From assembly GCA_019411365.1 (NCBI GenBank), contig DXQT01000001.1, positions 133,860 through 197,859 of the forward strand: a stretch of 64,000 nt of DNA, in the 5' to 3' direction. Position 1 is the first letter of the stretch; every line of letters starts with the position of its first letter. Under the pieces are notes generated by a model. It saw only the letters and a list, made by a program, of their open reading frames with translations. It had not been told where the DNA came from and ran no database searches. Shown piece after piece: positions 1 through 7,428 of the stretch. This DNA comes from Roseburia sp. Lineage in GTDB: Bacteria; Bacillota_A; Clostridia; Lachnospirales; Lachnospiraceae. A program made the translations under genes and the position numbers.

Positions 1-375
1 TGACGGTCTGTCGGAAGGGTTAAAACCGGAGTTATCTCCACCGCCGCTGGCATTCTTGCTTTCTGCAAACTCTACGTTCTCAGCAACAACGTCCGTCGTG
101 TAAACACGCTGTCCGTCTTTGTTGGTGTAGCTGCCAGTCTGAATACGGCCTTCCAGAACGAATTTTGTTCCCTTACGTCCGAATCTCTCCAAAAACTCTG
201 CTGTTCTGCCAAATGCAACACAGTTGATGAAATCTGTATTCTGATCATCTCCGTCACGACGGAAACGACGATCTACTGCAAGTGAAAATCTCGCAATCGC
301 AGTGGCACTCTCGCCCTGGGAATAACGGATCTCTGCGTCTCTGGTCAATCTTCCCATAAGAATAACTTTGTTCAT
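1..375 (-). CDS. ssb: Single-stranded DNA-binding protein, 3' end outside window
   Basis: Encodes the N-terminal 125 residues of SSB, which coats single-stranded DNA in replication, recombination and repair. The protein starts MNKVILMGRLTRDAEIRYS, the canonical bacterial SSB opening, and continues through the OB fold with the motifs FINCVAFGRTAEFLERF and GRIQTGSYTNKDGQRVYTTD. The reading frame is open to the left window edge, so the acidic C-terminal tail cannot be seen. The start at 375 follows a GAGAGGAAT ribosome site. It lies 49 bp downstream of rpsF, the standard rpsF-ssb-rpsR order of Firmicutes, so it is probably co-transcribed with S6, and rpsR is expected just outside the window. Confidence 0.97.
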   Translation of the reverse strand, partial: MNKVILMGRLTRDAEIRYSQGESATAIARFSLAVDRRFRRDGDDQNTDFINCVAFGRTAEFLERFGRKGTKFVLEGRIQTGSYTNKDGQRVYTTDVVAENVEFAESKNASGGGDNSGFNPSDRPS

Positions 376-424
376 ATACGATTCCTCTCTTCTATCAAAC
401 AAACCGTTGTCAGTTCAAAGAATC

Positions 425-715
425 TTATTTCTCGTCTTTTCTTACTACTAAGAAACGAAGAACATTGTCCATGATGCGGACATCACGCTCAACCTCTGCC
501 GGAACAGTAGATGCAGCGTCGAACTGGATAAAATAATAGAAAGCTTCTGACATCTTCTGGATCTCATATGCTAATTTCTTCTTACCAGCCTCTTCTACTT
601 CTGTTACGTTACCACCGGCACGAGTGATGTACTCTTTTGCCTTCTCTACGGTAGCTGTTCTCGCATCGTCTTCGATCTTTGCACTAACAACAAGCGCTAA
701 TTCATACTTATTCAT
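425..715 (-). CDS. rpsF: 30S ribosomal protein S6
   Basis: A 96-residue ribosomal protein S6, which binds the platform of the 30S subunit next to S18. The start MNKYELALVVSAKIED, the central GGNVTEVEEAGKKKLAYEI (S6 typically has W/G-KR-LAY here) and the closing strand VLRFLVVRKDEK match the family at full length. A GGAGG site sits 8 nt ahead of the ATG at 715. It is the first gene of the rpsF-ssb operon and has its own promoter-like sequence in the gap upstream. Confidence 0.97.
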   Translation of the reverse strand: MNKYELALVVSAKIEDDARTATVEKAKEYITRAGGNVTEVEEAGKKKLAYEIQKMSEAFYYFIQFDAASTVPAEVERDVRIMDNVLRFLVVRKDEK

Positions 716-822
716 GCGAATTTTCCTCCTTTTGGTCTCTGGCCCGCTCTTATATGAGTGAGCAAGGAATTTAATAATATATCACGAAGATATATTTTAT
801 CATAAAAATCAATAGTTTGCAA
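716..822 (-). promoter_or_regulatory. Promoter and leader of the rpsF-ssb operon
   Basis: On the minus strand TTGCAA (817-822) and TAAAAT (794-799) are separated by 17 bp, a good sigma-A promoter. The transcript would have a leader of about 70 nt containing a small GCTC/GAGC hairpin before the GGAGG of rpsF. Firmicute rpsF leaders can carry an S6:S18-binding autoregulatory RNA structure. The position fits, but I could not confirm the consensus by eye. Confidence 0.5.
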
Positions 823-833
823 GAACTTTTTAC

Positions 834-1034
834 TCAGCTTCCTTGCTCAGCTTCCTTTTTGCGGATCTCTCTCGTATTCTTCTCGACAAGCTTTCTTGCG
901 ATCATAATCTGGTGTCCGCAGCCTAAACATTTCAGTCTGAAATCTGCACCCACGCGCAGGATCTCCCATTCACTACTGCCGCACGGATGCTGCTTTTTCA
1001 ACCGCACCACATCACCAACTTCATATTTATCCAT
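834..1034 (-). CDS. DUF951 family small protein
   Basis: A 66-residue protein of the DUF951 family (MDKYEVGDVVRLKKQHPCGSSEWEI then RVGADFRLKCLGCGHQIMIARKLVEK). The HPCG and CLGCGH motifs suggest a small metal-binding or beta-rich fold, but no function is established. In many Firmicutes this gene sits next to the rpsF-ssb-rpsR operon, as here. The C-terminal tail after residue 54 is charged. It ends 12 bp upstream of the rpsF -35 box. Confidence 0.85.
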   Translation of the reverse strand: MDKYEVGDVVRLKKQHPCGSSEWEILRVGADFRLKCLGCGHQIMIARKLVEKNTREIRKKEAEQGS

Positions 1035-1056
1035 AAATCCTCTCTATTCTCCTATA

Positions 1057-1530
1057 CTATTTATTCTGCGAGCAATTTGCTGCATCAATTGCGATCACAA
1101 GCATCATTCCAAGCAGTTCATCGCCCGGATTGGTAAAATCGATCACATACGTATCACCCCAGTGGAGTAATTGTTTTGAAATATGAATAATGGAACTGCA
1201 GCCGGAATATACATCATAATCCCAGCCAAGGAAATCTCCCTCCACACGCCATCCATTAAAATCAATATCATATTTCGGCTGGAACAGGGTAAACTGTTTT
1301 TCGATCTGTCCTCTTTTGATCCCACCTGTTTCAATTTCAAAGACCGGAAGAAGATTAAACAGCTTCTGACGGATCATTCCAACCTCAACATGTGCCGCAT
1401 CATAGACATGGATCTGATGTCCAAGTGCAAACACCTCTGCCCTGACAAAATACCGTACATTGCCCTCCTCATCATAGATATCATAAGTATCTGACCATGA
1501 AAACACTCTCTGTTTTATCAGTAAACGCAT
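1057..1530 (-). CDS. LURP-one-related (YxjI/LOR-type) protein
   Basis: A 157-residue protein matching the LURP-one-related family, a tubby-like beta barrel: it opens MRLLIKQRVFSWSDTYDIYDE, then alternating strands with GHQIHVYDA, IGGIKRGQIEKQF-type turns, DINFNGWRVEGDFLGWDYDVYSG-like core and YVIDFTNPGDELLGMMLVIAID. The physiological role of bacterial members is unknown. No signal peptide or membrane segment is seen. A GGAGA site precedes the start at 1530. It follows the sirtuin gene on the same strand after 41 bp. Confidence 0.75.
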   Translation of the reverse strand: MRLLIKQRVFSWSDTYDIYDEEGNVRYFVRAEVFALGHQIHVYDAAHVEVGMIRQKLFNLLPVFEIETGGIKRGQIEKQFTLFQPKYDIDFNGWRVEGDFLGWDYDVYSGCSSIIHISKQLLHWGDTYVIDFTNPGDELLGMMLVIAIDAANCSQNK

Positions 1531-1571
1531 ACATTCTCCTTTTTAGACGTTTAAAATAGTACTTACTCTGT

Positions 1572-2294
1572 TTACCGGATCTGTGAAAACACTTCACCAA
1601 GCCCTGCCTGGATTAAAAGATCTGCTCTGCCATCCATCGGTGTTGTAGATTTATTGATAAGCACCAGCTTGTTTCCCCGGTAATAGTCGATCAATCCTGC
1701 AGCCGGATATACTGCCAGCGAAGTTCCACCAATGATAAGCACATCTGCATGGCTGATATAAAATACAGCATCCTCTAAGGTCTGCTGGTTCAATCCCTCT
1801 TCATAAAGCACCACATCCGGTTTGATCTTACCTCCACACGCATCACACAGCGGAATCTCTGTACCAGATTTTAAAATATATTCTGCATCAAATCCTTTTC
1901 CACACTTCTGACAGTAATTGCGATGCACGCTGCCATGCAGCTCTAAAACACGCCTGCTTCCTGCCATCTGATGCAGTCCGTCAATGTTCTGTGTGATGAC
2001 GGCTTTTACCTTGCCCGCAGCCTCTAACTCTGCAAGTTTCTGGTGTGTCACATTTGGTTTTGCATCAAGACATAGCATCTTATCACGGTAAAAACGGTAA
2101 AATTCTTCTGTATGTCTCATATAAAAGGTATGACTTAATATCGTTTCCGGTGGATAATCATATTTCTGATTATAGAGTCCATCCACACTCCTGAAGTCAG
2201 GGATGCCACTTTCGGTAGAAACACCTGCTCCCCCAAAAAATACAATATTATCTGACTCCTGTACCATTTCTAAGAACTTTTCTATATTTGACAT
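1572..2294 (-). CDS. cobB: NAD-dependent protein deacylase, sirtuin (CobB/Sir2)
   Basis: A 240-residue class U/III sirtuin that removes acyl groups from lysine using NAD+. Visible motifs are the NAD-binding GGAGVSTESGIPDFRS, TQNIDGLH, the catalytic-His segment LELHGSVHRNYC, the zinc site CQKCG...CDACGG, and GGTSLAVYPAAG. The length is normal for the family. I place the start at the ATG at 2294, six bases after an AAGGA site and 2 nt after the stop of the chemotaxis receptor gene upstream, rather than at an in-frame TTG at 2300. The tight spacing suggests co-transcription with the receptor. Confidence 0.95.
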   Translation of the reverse strand: MSNIEKFLEMVQESDNIVFFGGAGVSTESGIPDFRSVDGLYNQKYDYPPETILSHTFYMRHTEEFYRFYRDKMLCLDAKPNVTHQKLAELEAAGKVKAVITQNIDGLHQMAGSRRVLELHGSVHRNYCQKCGKGFDAEYILKSGTEIPLCDACGGKIKPDVVLYEEGLNQQTLEDAVFYISHADVLIIGGTSLAVYPAAGLIDYYRGNKLVLINKSTTPMDGRADLLIQAGLGEVFSQIR

Positions 2295-2296
2295 GA

Positions 2297-4003
2297 TCAA
2301 TCCTTTCTCAGGACAAACTGTCCCACCAGTTCATTTAAAGACACTGCCTGTGCAGACAGCTCCTCACTGGTTGCAGATGATTCCTGTGCTGCTGCAGAAT
2401 TTGACTGAACCACCTCTGAGATCTGGTTTACCCCTGATTCTGCCTGTTCCATCGCTCTTGCCTGCTCTGCCGACTGTTCGCTTAACATCTTTGATTCCTC
2501 AGCGATCTCTTTGATTCCCTCAACTACTTCCTCTAATGCCGCAGAAGCGCTTTCTGCCGCCTTATTCCCCTCTGCGATCTCCTGCAGGGAACCTTCGATC
2601 AGCTGGCGGGTATCAACTGCTGACTGCGCACTCTGCTCTGCCAGTTTCCTGATCTGGTCCGCAACAACCGCAAATCCTTTTCCCGCTTCCCCTGCACGGG
2701 CAGCTTCGATCGCTGCATTTAAGGATAACAGATTCGTCTGGCTTGCAATATCTTCGATATCAGAAATAATATTTTCGATTTTGGTTGATGTCTCATTGAT
2801 CCGTCCCATAGCATCCGTCAAAGCCGTCATCTGTTCGCGGCTGTTATCTGCCTGCTTTGCATACTGGCTTGCTTTCTGGTGCGATGCCTCAAGCTTTTCT
2901 GCCGTGGCATTGACATTGTCCGTAATGTTCGTGATCGTTGCCGTCAGTTCTTCCACGGAACCTGCCTGGTCTGTTGCCCCTTCTGCCAGTGCCTGTGCAG
3001 ATTCTGCCAGATTTTCAGAACCAGCAGAAACCTGTTTTGAAGCATCTTCAACCTGCTGTAACGTACTGTTCATCTGACGGTTCATCTTTCTCATGGCATC
3101 TTTTAAGGCTACAAATTTTCCGACATATTTATCTTCGATCCTGGTTCCGACAGCATAATTACCAGCCGCCATTTCTCCTAACAGCTCCCCTGCATCCGTA
3201 ATAATCAGGTTCAGATTATGCGCCATCTGTTCCGCTTCTAAGATCATCTCTTTGATCTCGTCATCTGCCTCGCTCTCCGGGAACGGGCTGTCAAGATCAC
3301 CTTCTGCAAATGATTTCAGACGTTCTGCCAAAGCTGTCAGAGGCTTTTCTATATCTACAGCCATCGTATTTCCGATACGGATGGAAATCACAATACAGAC
3401 CACGATCACCGCTATGATCACGATCATAAATATGAGCTCCATATTATGTAATGATGCCTTTGATGCATCACCCTTTTGTACATTCAGATCCATCAGTGTT
3501 GCCAGATCCTGATAAATTTTGTCATACTGTGGTGAGAGTTCACCGGTGTCGATTTCCTGTGCTTTTAAATAACCATCATCCGAAGATGATGTTGCAAGCT
3601 CTAAAACTTCTGCATCAATATCCCAATAGCCGTCCAGATCCGTAACTAACGTATTATATGCCTCTTTTGCCTGTGGGAAAACCATGGTACTTTCTATGTC
3701 TTTCAGATATGTTTCAAAGGCTTCCTTTTTCTGATCATGCAGCGATACCTGTGCCTCGATCATGTCCTCCTCATCATATCCAACAACAGCACGCAGGGCG
3801 CTTCTCGTCTCTGAAAATGTAACCATTGCCTTACCGATATCTCCCTGCGAGAATCCATAATTAGTCATCGCATATTCATATCGGCCAGACGCGACCAGCA
3901 TTGCAATAATTCCAAGCACTGCTGCGATCGTCGCAATGCCTGTTACCATTTTAAATCCGGTATTTAACCGCTTTTTTATCTTCATGTCTTTCAGCTTTTG
4001 CAT
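2297..4003 (-). CDS. Methyl-accepting chemotaxis protein
   Basis: A 568-residue transmembrane chemoreceptor. Membrane segment 1 lies at about residues 18-40, a periplasmic-type four-helix-bundle region follows, and membrane segment 2 ([19 protein letters not shown]) lies at about residues 190-210. Then come a HAMP region and a long cytoplasmic coiled-coil domain. The conserved hairpin tip is present ([22 protein letters not shown], then [19 protein letters not shown]). The ligand cannot be predicted. It would signal to CheA/CheW and the flagellar motor, so the organism is probably motile. Ends with FVLRKD; no CheR-tethering pentapeptide is seen. It is followed after 2 nt by the sirtuin gene. 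Confidence 0.95.
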   Translation of the reverse strand: MQKLKDMKIKKRLNTGFKMVTGIATIAAVLGIIAMLVASGRYEYAMTNYGFSQGDIGKAMVTFSETRSALRAVVGYDEEDMIEAQVSLHDQKKEAFETYLKDIESTMVFPQAKEAYNTLVTDLDGYWDIDAEVLELATSSSDDGYLKAQEIDTGELSPQYDKIYQDLATLMDLNVQKGDASKASLHNMELIFMIVIIAVIVVCIVISIRIGNTMAVDIEKPLTALAERLKSFAEGDLDSPFPESEADDEIKEMILEAEQMAHNLNLIITDAGELLGEMAAGNYAVGTRIEDKYVGKFVALKDAMRKMNRQMNSTLQQVEDASKQVSAGSENLAESAQALAEGATDQAGSVEELTATITNITDNVNATAEKLEASHQKASQYAKQADNSREQMTALTDAMGRINETSTKIENIISDIEDIASQTNLLSLNAAIEAARAGEAGKGFAVVADQIRKLAEQSAQSAVDTRQLIEGSLQEIAEGNKAAESASAALEEVVEGIKEIAEESKMLSEQSAEQARAMEQAESGVNQISEVVQSNSAAAQESSATSEELSAQAVSLNELVGQFVLRKD

Positions 4004-4111
4004 AACCGTTCACCTTCCCTTTTGTAATATATCTTTAACATGCATAATTTTAGTATATTTTCGATGCATTTTCAAGGTTTGCCACCCACGATACTGCTAA
4101 ATTTTATCATC

Positions 4112-4164
4112 AAAAAACAGTAGTCTAGCAATCTGCCTTCTGCAGCTCTAAACTACTGTTTTTT
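4112..4164 (-). terminator. Intrinsic terminator after tRNA-fMet
   Basis: The arms AAAAACAGTAGT (from 4114) and ACTACTGTTTTTT (to 4163) form a perfect stem with a roughly 28-nt loop. It has T-runs on both strands, so it could also stop transcription from the plus side. It lies directly 3' of the tRNA gene. Confidence 0.85.
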
Positions 4165-4166
4165 AG

Positions 4167-4240
4167 TTGCGGGAACAGGATTTGAACCTGTGACCTTCGG
4201 GTTATGAGCCCGACGAGCTTCCAGACTGCTCCATCCCGCG
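4167..4240 (-). tRNA. Initiator tRNA-Met (anticodon CAT)
   Basis: A 74-nt cloverleaf on the minus strand. It begins CGCGGGATGGAGCAG, has the anticodon loop CTCATAA and the T-loop GGTTCAAATCC, and ends TCCCGCAA. The first base C does not pair with the A opposite it, and the anticodon stem carries three G:C pairs (GGG/CCC); both are hallmarks of initiator tRNA. The CCA end is not encoded. Confidence 0.97.
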
Positions 4241-4322
4241 CTATTGCAACAGAACATGTGCTCTGTTTGTTTACATAATTTTATTATAGACCTTATCTTT
4301 CCCATTGTCAAATAATTACAGA

Positions 4323-4853
4323 TCAATATCCCATCATCCCCGCCAGCACTACGCTCGCCGCCATTCCGGCTGCCGTGGCAGCCAGCGCCCCTGCAAGCGT
4401 ATAGCGGCTCTTTTTGATTTTTACACTCATAAAGTAAACAGACATGGTGTAAAAAATTGTCTCCGTGCTTCCGAGCATGATCGACGCCATCCGCCCAAGC
4501 AGCGAATCCGTCCCATACTCCTTATAAATATCTAAAAGCAAACCTGTTGCCGCCGAAGATGAAAACATTTTCACAACAGCAAGTGGAAGCAGTTCGGACG
4601 GGAATCCGATCTTTTCTGTGAAAATAGCACATACATTTGAAAAACATTCCAGAAATCCGGACGCACGCAGGATTCCAACAGCAACCATCAGTCCGATCAG
4701 TGTTGGCATGATCCCTATGACTGTTTCAAATCCGTCTTTCGCTCCCTCGATAAACTCTTCGTAGATATTGTGCCTGCACAACAGCCCATATCCGATAATC
4801 AAAAAAATCAGAAGTGGTATCATGATATCGGATAAAAACATCATTATCTGCAT
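4323..4853 (-). CDS. spmB: Spore maturation protein B (SpmB), nucleoside-recognition/gate domain
   Basis: A 176-residue membrane protein of the SpmB family, needed in Bacillus for dehydration of the spore core. Features: an N-terminal membrane segment (IPLLIFLIIGYGLLC), the family signature EFIEGAKDGFETVIGIMPTLIGLMVAVGILRASG, then ELLPLAVVKMFSSSAATGLLLDI and LGSTETIFYTMSVYF, which are the gate-domain helices. Length is usual. spmA and spmB normally sit side by side; here a c-di-GMP regulator gene lies between them (53 bp upstream of spmB). All three read in the same direction, so they probably form one operon. Confidence 0.93.
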   Translation of the reverse strand: MQIMMFLSDIMIPLLIFLIIGYGLLCRHNIYEEFIEGAKDGFETVIGIMPTLIGLMVAVGILRASGFLECFSNVCAIFTEKIGFPSELLPLAVVKMFSSSAATGLLLDIYKEYGTDSLLGRMASIMLGSTETIFYTMSVYFMSVKIKKSRYTLAGALAATAAGMAASVVLAGMMGY

Positions 4854-4905
4854 AGGACACTTCCCGAAGCTGCTGTTAGTTTATTATATGTATCAACAAT
4901 TCACA

Positions 4906-6570
4906 TTATTCATGCGATTTTCGCGCCAGCCGTTCATAATCCTCCTGCGGCATCGGTTTTGCGAAATAATATCCCTGAATATAATTACAGCCAAGTCTCT
5001 TTAGCATCTGTACCTGTTTCTTTTCTTCAACGCCTTCTGCAATGACCGGCATATCCAGCGCTTTTGCCATCTGGATAACTGCCGCTAAGATCTTTTCTCC
5101 GCGCCCATCATCTTTGCCTTTGGAAAGAAACTTCATATCAATTTTCAGCACATCCAGATCAATGTCCTTTAACACGTTCAAAGATGAATATCCGCTTCCA
5201 AAATCATCCATCAGAATTGTAAATCCTGCCTTGTGCAGATAATTCACCGCATTTAAGATGACATTTTCCGTATCGGAAAAAACACTCTCCGTCAGTTCTA
5301 AGTGCAGGTACTCCGGTGGTATCCGGTATTTTTCCACAAGATTGACCAGTGACTCTAAAAAATTTGGATTATAAAGGTTGACACGGGAAACATTCACAGA
5401 GATCGGATCCGGCTTACGTCCTGCTCTTAACGCCGTGGCAATAAGCTGGCAGACCTGATCCCACACATAATAATCAAGTTTTATAATAAAACCGTTCTTC
5501 TCGAAAACAGGTATAAACTCTCCCGGTGAAACCATCGTCCCATCCGGTTTTTTCCAGCGTACAAGTGCTTCCGCGCCACGCGGCGTATAACCATCTAACT
5601 CATACTTCGGCTGAAAATAAACGACAAACTGTTTTTCCTCAAGTGCCGTATCCATTTCGTTTATGATCTGCTGCTCCCGCTGCATCTCTTTTCCCATCTG
5701 TTCCGTGTAGAGTGCCTCATGATGCATATACTGCCCCTTGCATTCCTGTGCCGCAATTACAGCATGCTCATAGATTGCCGATACCTCCATCTCCTTGTCC
5801 CGAATGATATAACATCCCGCCGACGTCTCAAGATAACAGCGCAGCTCCCCGTTTTTCTTCACCTGTTCCCGGATCTTCTGGGCGATCAGCAGTGCATCCT
5901 GTTCTTTTTCTACCGCAACACAGATTCCAAAAACATCGGAATTTAATCTGCCATAAGTATACGTCTTATATGCACTGAGTACACCGCAGATATTGTGCGC
6001 CATACATCTTAACAGACGGTCTCCTTCTGCCGCACCATAGAAAGAATTGATCATTTTAAACCGGTCAATATCCAGCCGGATAAATGCAAATGTCTCATCC
6101 TTACTGTCATCCAGCATCTCCCTCGTCTTCTGGTAAAACATCTGACGGTTATAAATTCCTGTCAGGGAATCATACTCTAAAAAGTGCTGTTTGCTCCTTT
6201 TGATGGCATTCATGACACGAAACCAGATGATCTCCCGGTGGAATGACTTCGGTATAAAATCCCATACCCCATACTCCAGACAGCGTTTTTCATTTTCTAC
6301 ATTGTCTTCCGTTGTCGCAATGACGATCGGAATATACTTATATTCACTGTGTTTTTTGAATTCCTCCAGAAAAGCAAATCCATCCATTACAGGCATAATA
6401 AGATCCAGTATAATTGCCGCTACCGAAAGTCCTTTATCCTTTTTCAGATACTCCAGTGCCTTTTTCCCGTCTTCTGACTCTACGATCTGATAAGCTTTAC
6501 GGAAAATATCAGCCAGGGACTGCCTGTTGAGCTTATTATCATCTACAATCAAGATCTTATTTTTTTTCAT
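4906..6570 (-). CDS. Response regulator with degenerate GGDEF and EAL domains
   Basis: A 554-residue cytoplasmic protein with three domains: a CheY-like receiver (about 1-120, acidic pocket DD at 10-11, phospho-acceptor D56 in ILDLIMPVMDG), a GGDEF domain (about 130-290) and an EAL domain (about 300-545). The GGDEF signature is replaced by NSDVF, so diguanylate cyclase activity is unlikely. The EAL domain keeps EALVRW, NVSRVN, ELTES, DDFGSGYSS, KIDMKF, AEGVE and QGYYF, the residues expected of an active c-di-GMP phosphodiesterase. No histidine kinase is adjacent. It sits between spmA (91 bp upstream) and spmB (53 bp downstream). This placement suggests, but does not prove, expression during sporulation. 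A GAGGG site precedes the start. Confidence 0.93.
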   Translation of the reverse strand: MKKNKILIVDDNKLNRQSLADIFRKAYQIVESEDGKKALEYLKKDKGLSVAAIILDLIMPVMDGFAFLEEFKKHSEYKYIPIVIATTEDNVENEKRCLEYGVWDFIPKSFHREIIWFRVMNAIKRSKQHFLEYDSLTGIYNRQMFYQKTREMLDDSKDETFAFIRLDIDRFKMINSFYGAAEGDRLLRCMAHNICGVLSAYKTYTYGRLNSDVFGICVAVEKEQDALLIAQKIREQVKKNGELRCYLETSAGCYIIRDKEMEVSAIYEHAVIAAQECKGQYMHHEALYTEQMGKEMQREQQIINEMDTALEEKQFVVYFQPKYELDGYTPRGAEALVRWKKPDGTMVSPGEFIPVFEKNGFIIKLDYYVWDQVCQLIATALRAGRKPDPISVNVSRVNLYNPNFLESLVNLVEKYRIPPEYLHLELTESVFSDTENVILNAVNYLHKAGFTILMDDFGSGYSSLNVLKDIDLDVLKIDMKFLSKGKDDGRGEKILAAVIQMAKALDMPVIAEGVEEKKQVQMLKRLGCNYIQGYYFAKPMPQEDYERLARKSHE

Positions 6571-6661
6571 TGGTATCCCTCACTTTCTCTGAGGATTTGT
6601 CTTACACATAAATCTATTCTCATTATAATGTCTTTTATCAAATAGTACAACGAATTATTTG

Positions 6662-7282
6662 TCAGATTTTGTAAATATTTTGTCTGATTTTACAAAAAAT
6701 AATCGCAGTCAGTGTACTGCATGTCGTTGCGATCAGTGCCGGACCGACGATCTGCGCCGGATTCACACTTCCATACTGGCTGCGGTAGGCAATAATGTTT
6801 ACCGGTATGATCTGAAGGGATGAAATATTGATGATCAAAAAATCACACATCTCGTTGCTGGCGGTCCGCTCCCCTTTTTTTACTGTGCCATCTGAAAATG
6901 CTTTCTTTCCACGCTCTTTTTCTAATTCCGCCAGCGCCTCCATCGCTTTTAATCCGGCTGGTGTTGCTGCCCATCCCAGTCCGAATATATTTGCAATCAT
7001 ATTGGTGGCAATATATTTATTTGCCGGATGATCTTTTGGAATATCCGGGAACAGAAAATGCAGCACCGGCGCAAGACGCCTTGACAATCCTGCAATGATA
7101 CCTGTTTTTTCAGCGATTTTCATCAGTCCAACCCAGAAAGACATCACTCCCATCATGGTAATACAGAGTGTTACCGCCTCTTTTGCCGAGTCAAGCGCTG
7201 CCTGCGTAACCGCCGGAAGTGTGCCGTGAAATGCGGCAAATACAACGCCTGTCAAGATCATAAATGCCCAGAGATAATTCAT
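6662..7282 (-). CDS. spmA: Spore maturation protein A (SpmA)
   Basis: A 206-residue membrane protein of the SpmA family, partner of SpmB in spore core dehydration. It opens MNYLWAFMILTGVVFAAFHG and carries the signatures KEAVTLCITMMGVMSFWVGLM, ANMIANIFGLGWAATPAGLKAM, NEMCDFLIINISSLQIIPVN and YRSQYGSVNPAQIVGPAL. Several hydrophobic helices indicate a polytopic membrane protein. It is the first gene of the spmA / REC-GGDEF-EAL / spmB cluster and is divergent from the DUF885 lipoprotein gene. The spm genes indicate sporulation potential or ancestry. Confidence 0.94.
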   Translation of the reverse strand: MNYLWAFMILTGVVFAAFHGTLPAVTQAALDSAKEAVTLCITMMGVMSFWVGLMKIAEKTGIIAGLSRRLAPVLHFLFPDIPKDHPANKYIATNMIANIFGLGWAATPAGLKAMEALAELEKERGKKAFSDGTVKKGERTASNEMCDFLIINISSLQIIPVNIIAYRSQYGSVNPAQIVGPALIATTCSTLTAIIFCKIRQNIYKI

Positions 7283-7428
7283 ATGTACCTCTCCGGTTTT
7301 TCTTTTATTTTATTTCTATATATCGCCATATATGTACCATTATTCATATAGAACTTTTTCAGTTATTTTTTCTAAATGTCAACATATATATCACTAACAC
7401 CTGGATTTTTGAACTGAGGTATTTTATC

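Noticed and set aside
817..1170. Plus-strand open frame of 117 codons
   Set aside because: It runs antisense across the DUF951 gene and part of the LURP-one-like gene, with no ribosome site and no recognisable protein pattern.
1057..1530. Phospholipid scramblase-type function for the LURP-one-like protein
   Set aside because: The fold is related to tubby/scramblase proteins but nothing in the sequence supports a specific activity.
2511..3077. Plus-strand open frame of 188 codons inside the chemotaxis receptor gene
   Set aside because: A shadow of the Ala/Ser-rich coiled coil of the receptor; similar antisense frames occur in the second receptor gene.
7264..7428. N-terminal extension of the DUF885 protein from an upstream ATG
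   Set aside because: It overlaps the divergent spmA start and its promoter region; the TTG at 7429 has a well spaced GAGG and begins a proper lipoprotein signal.
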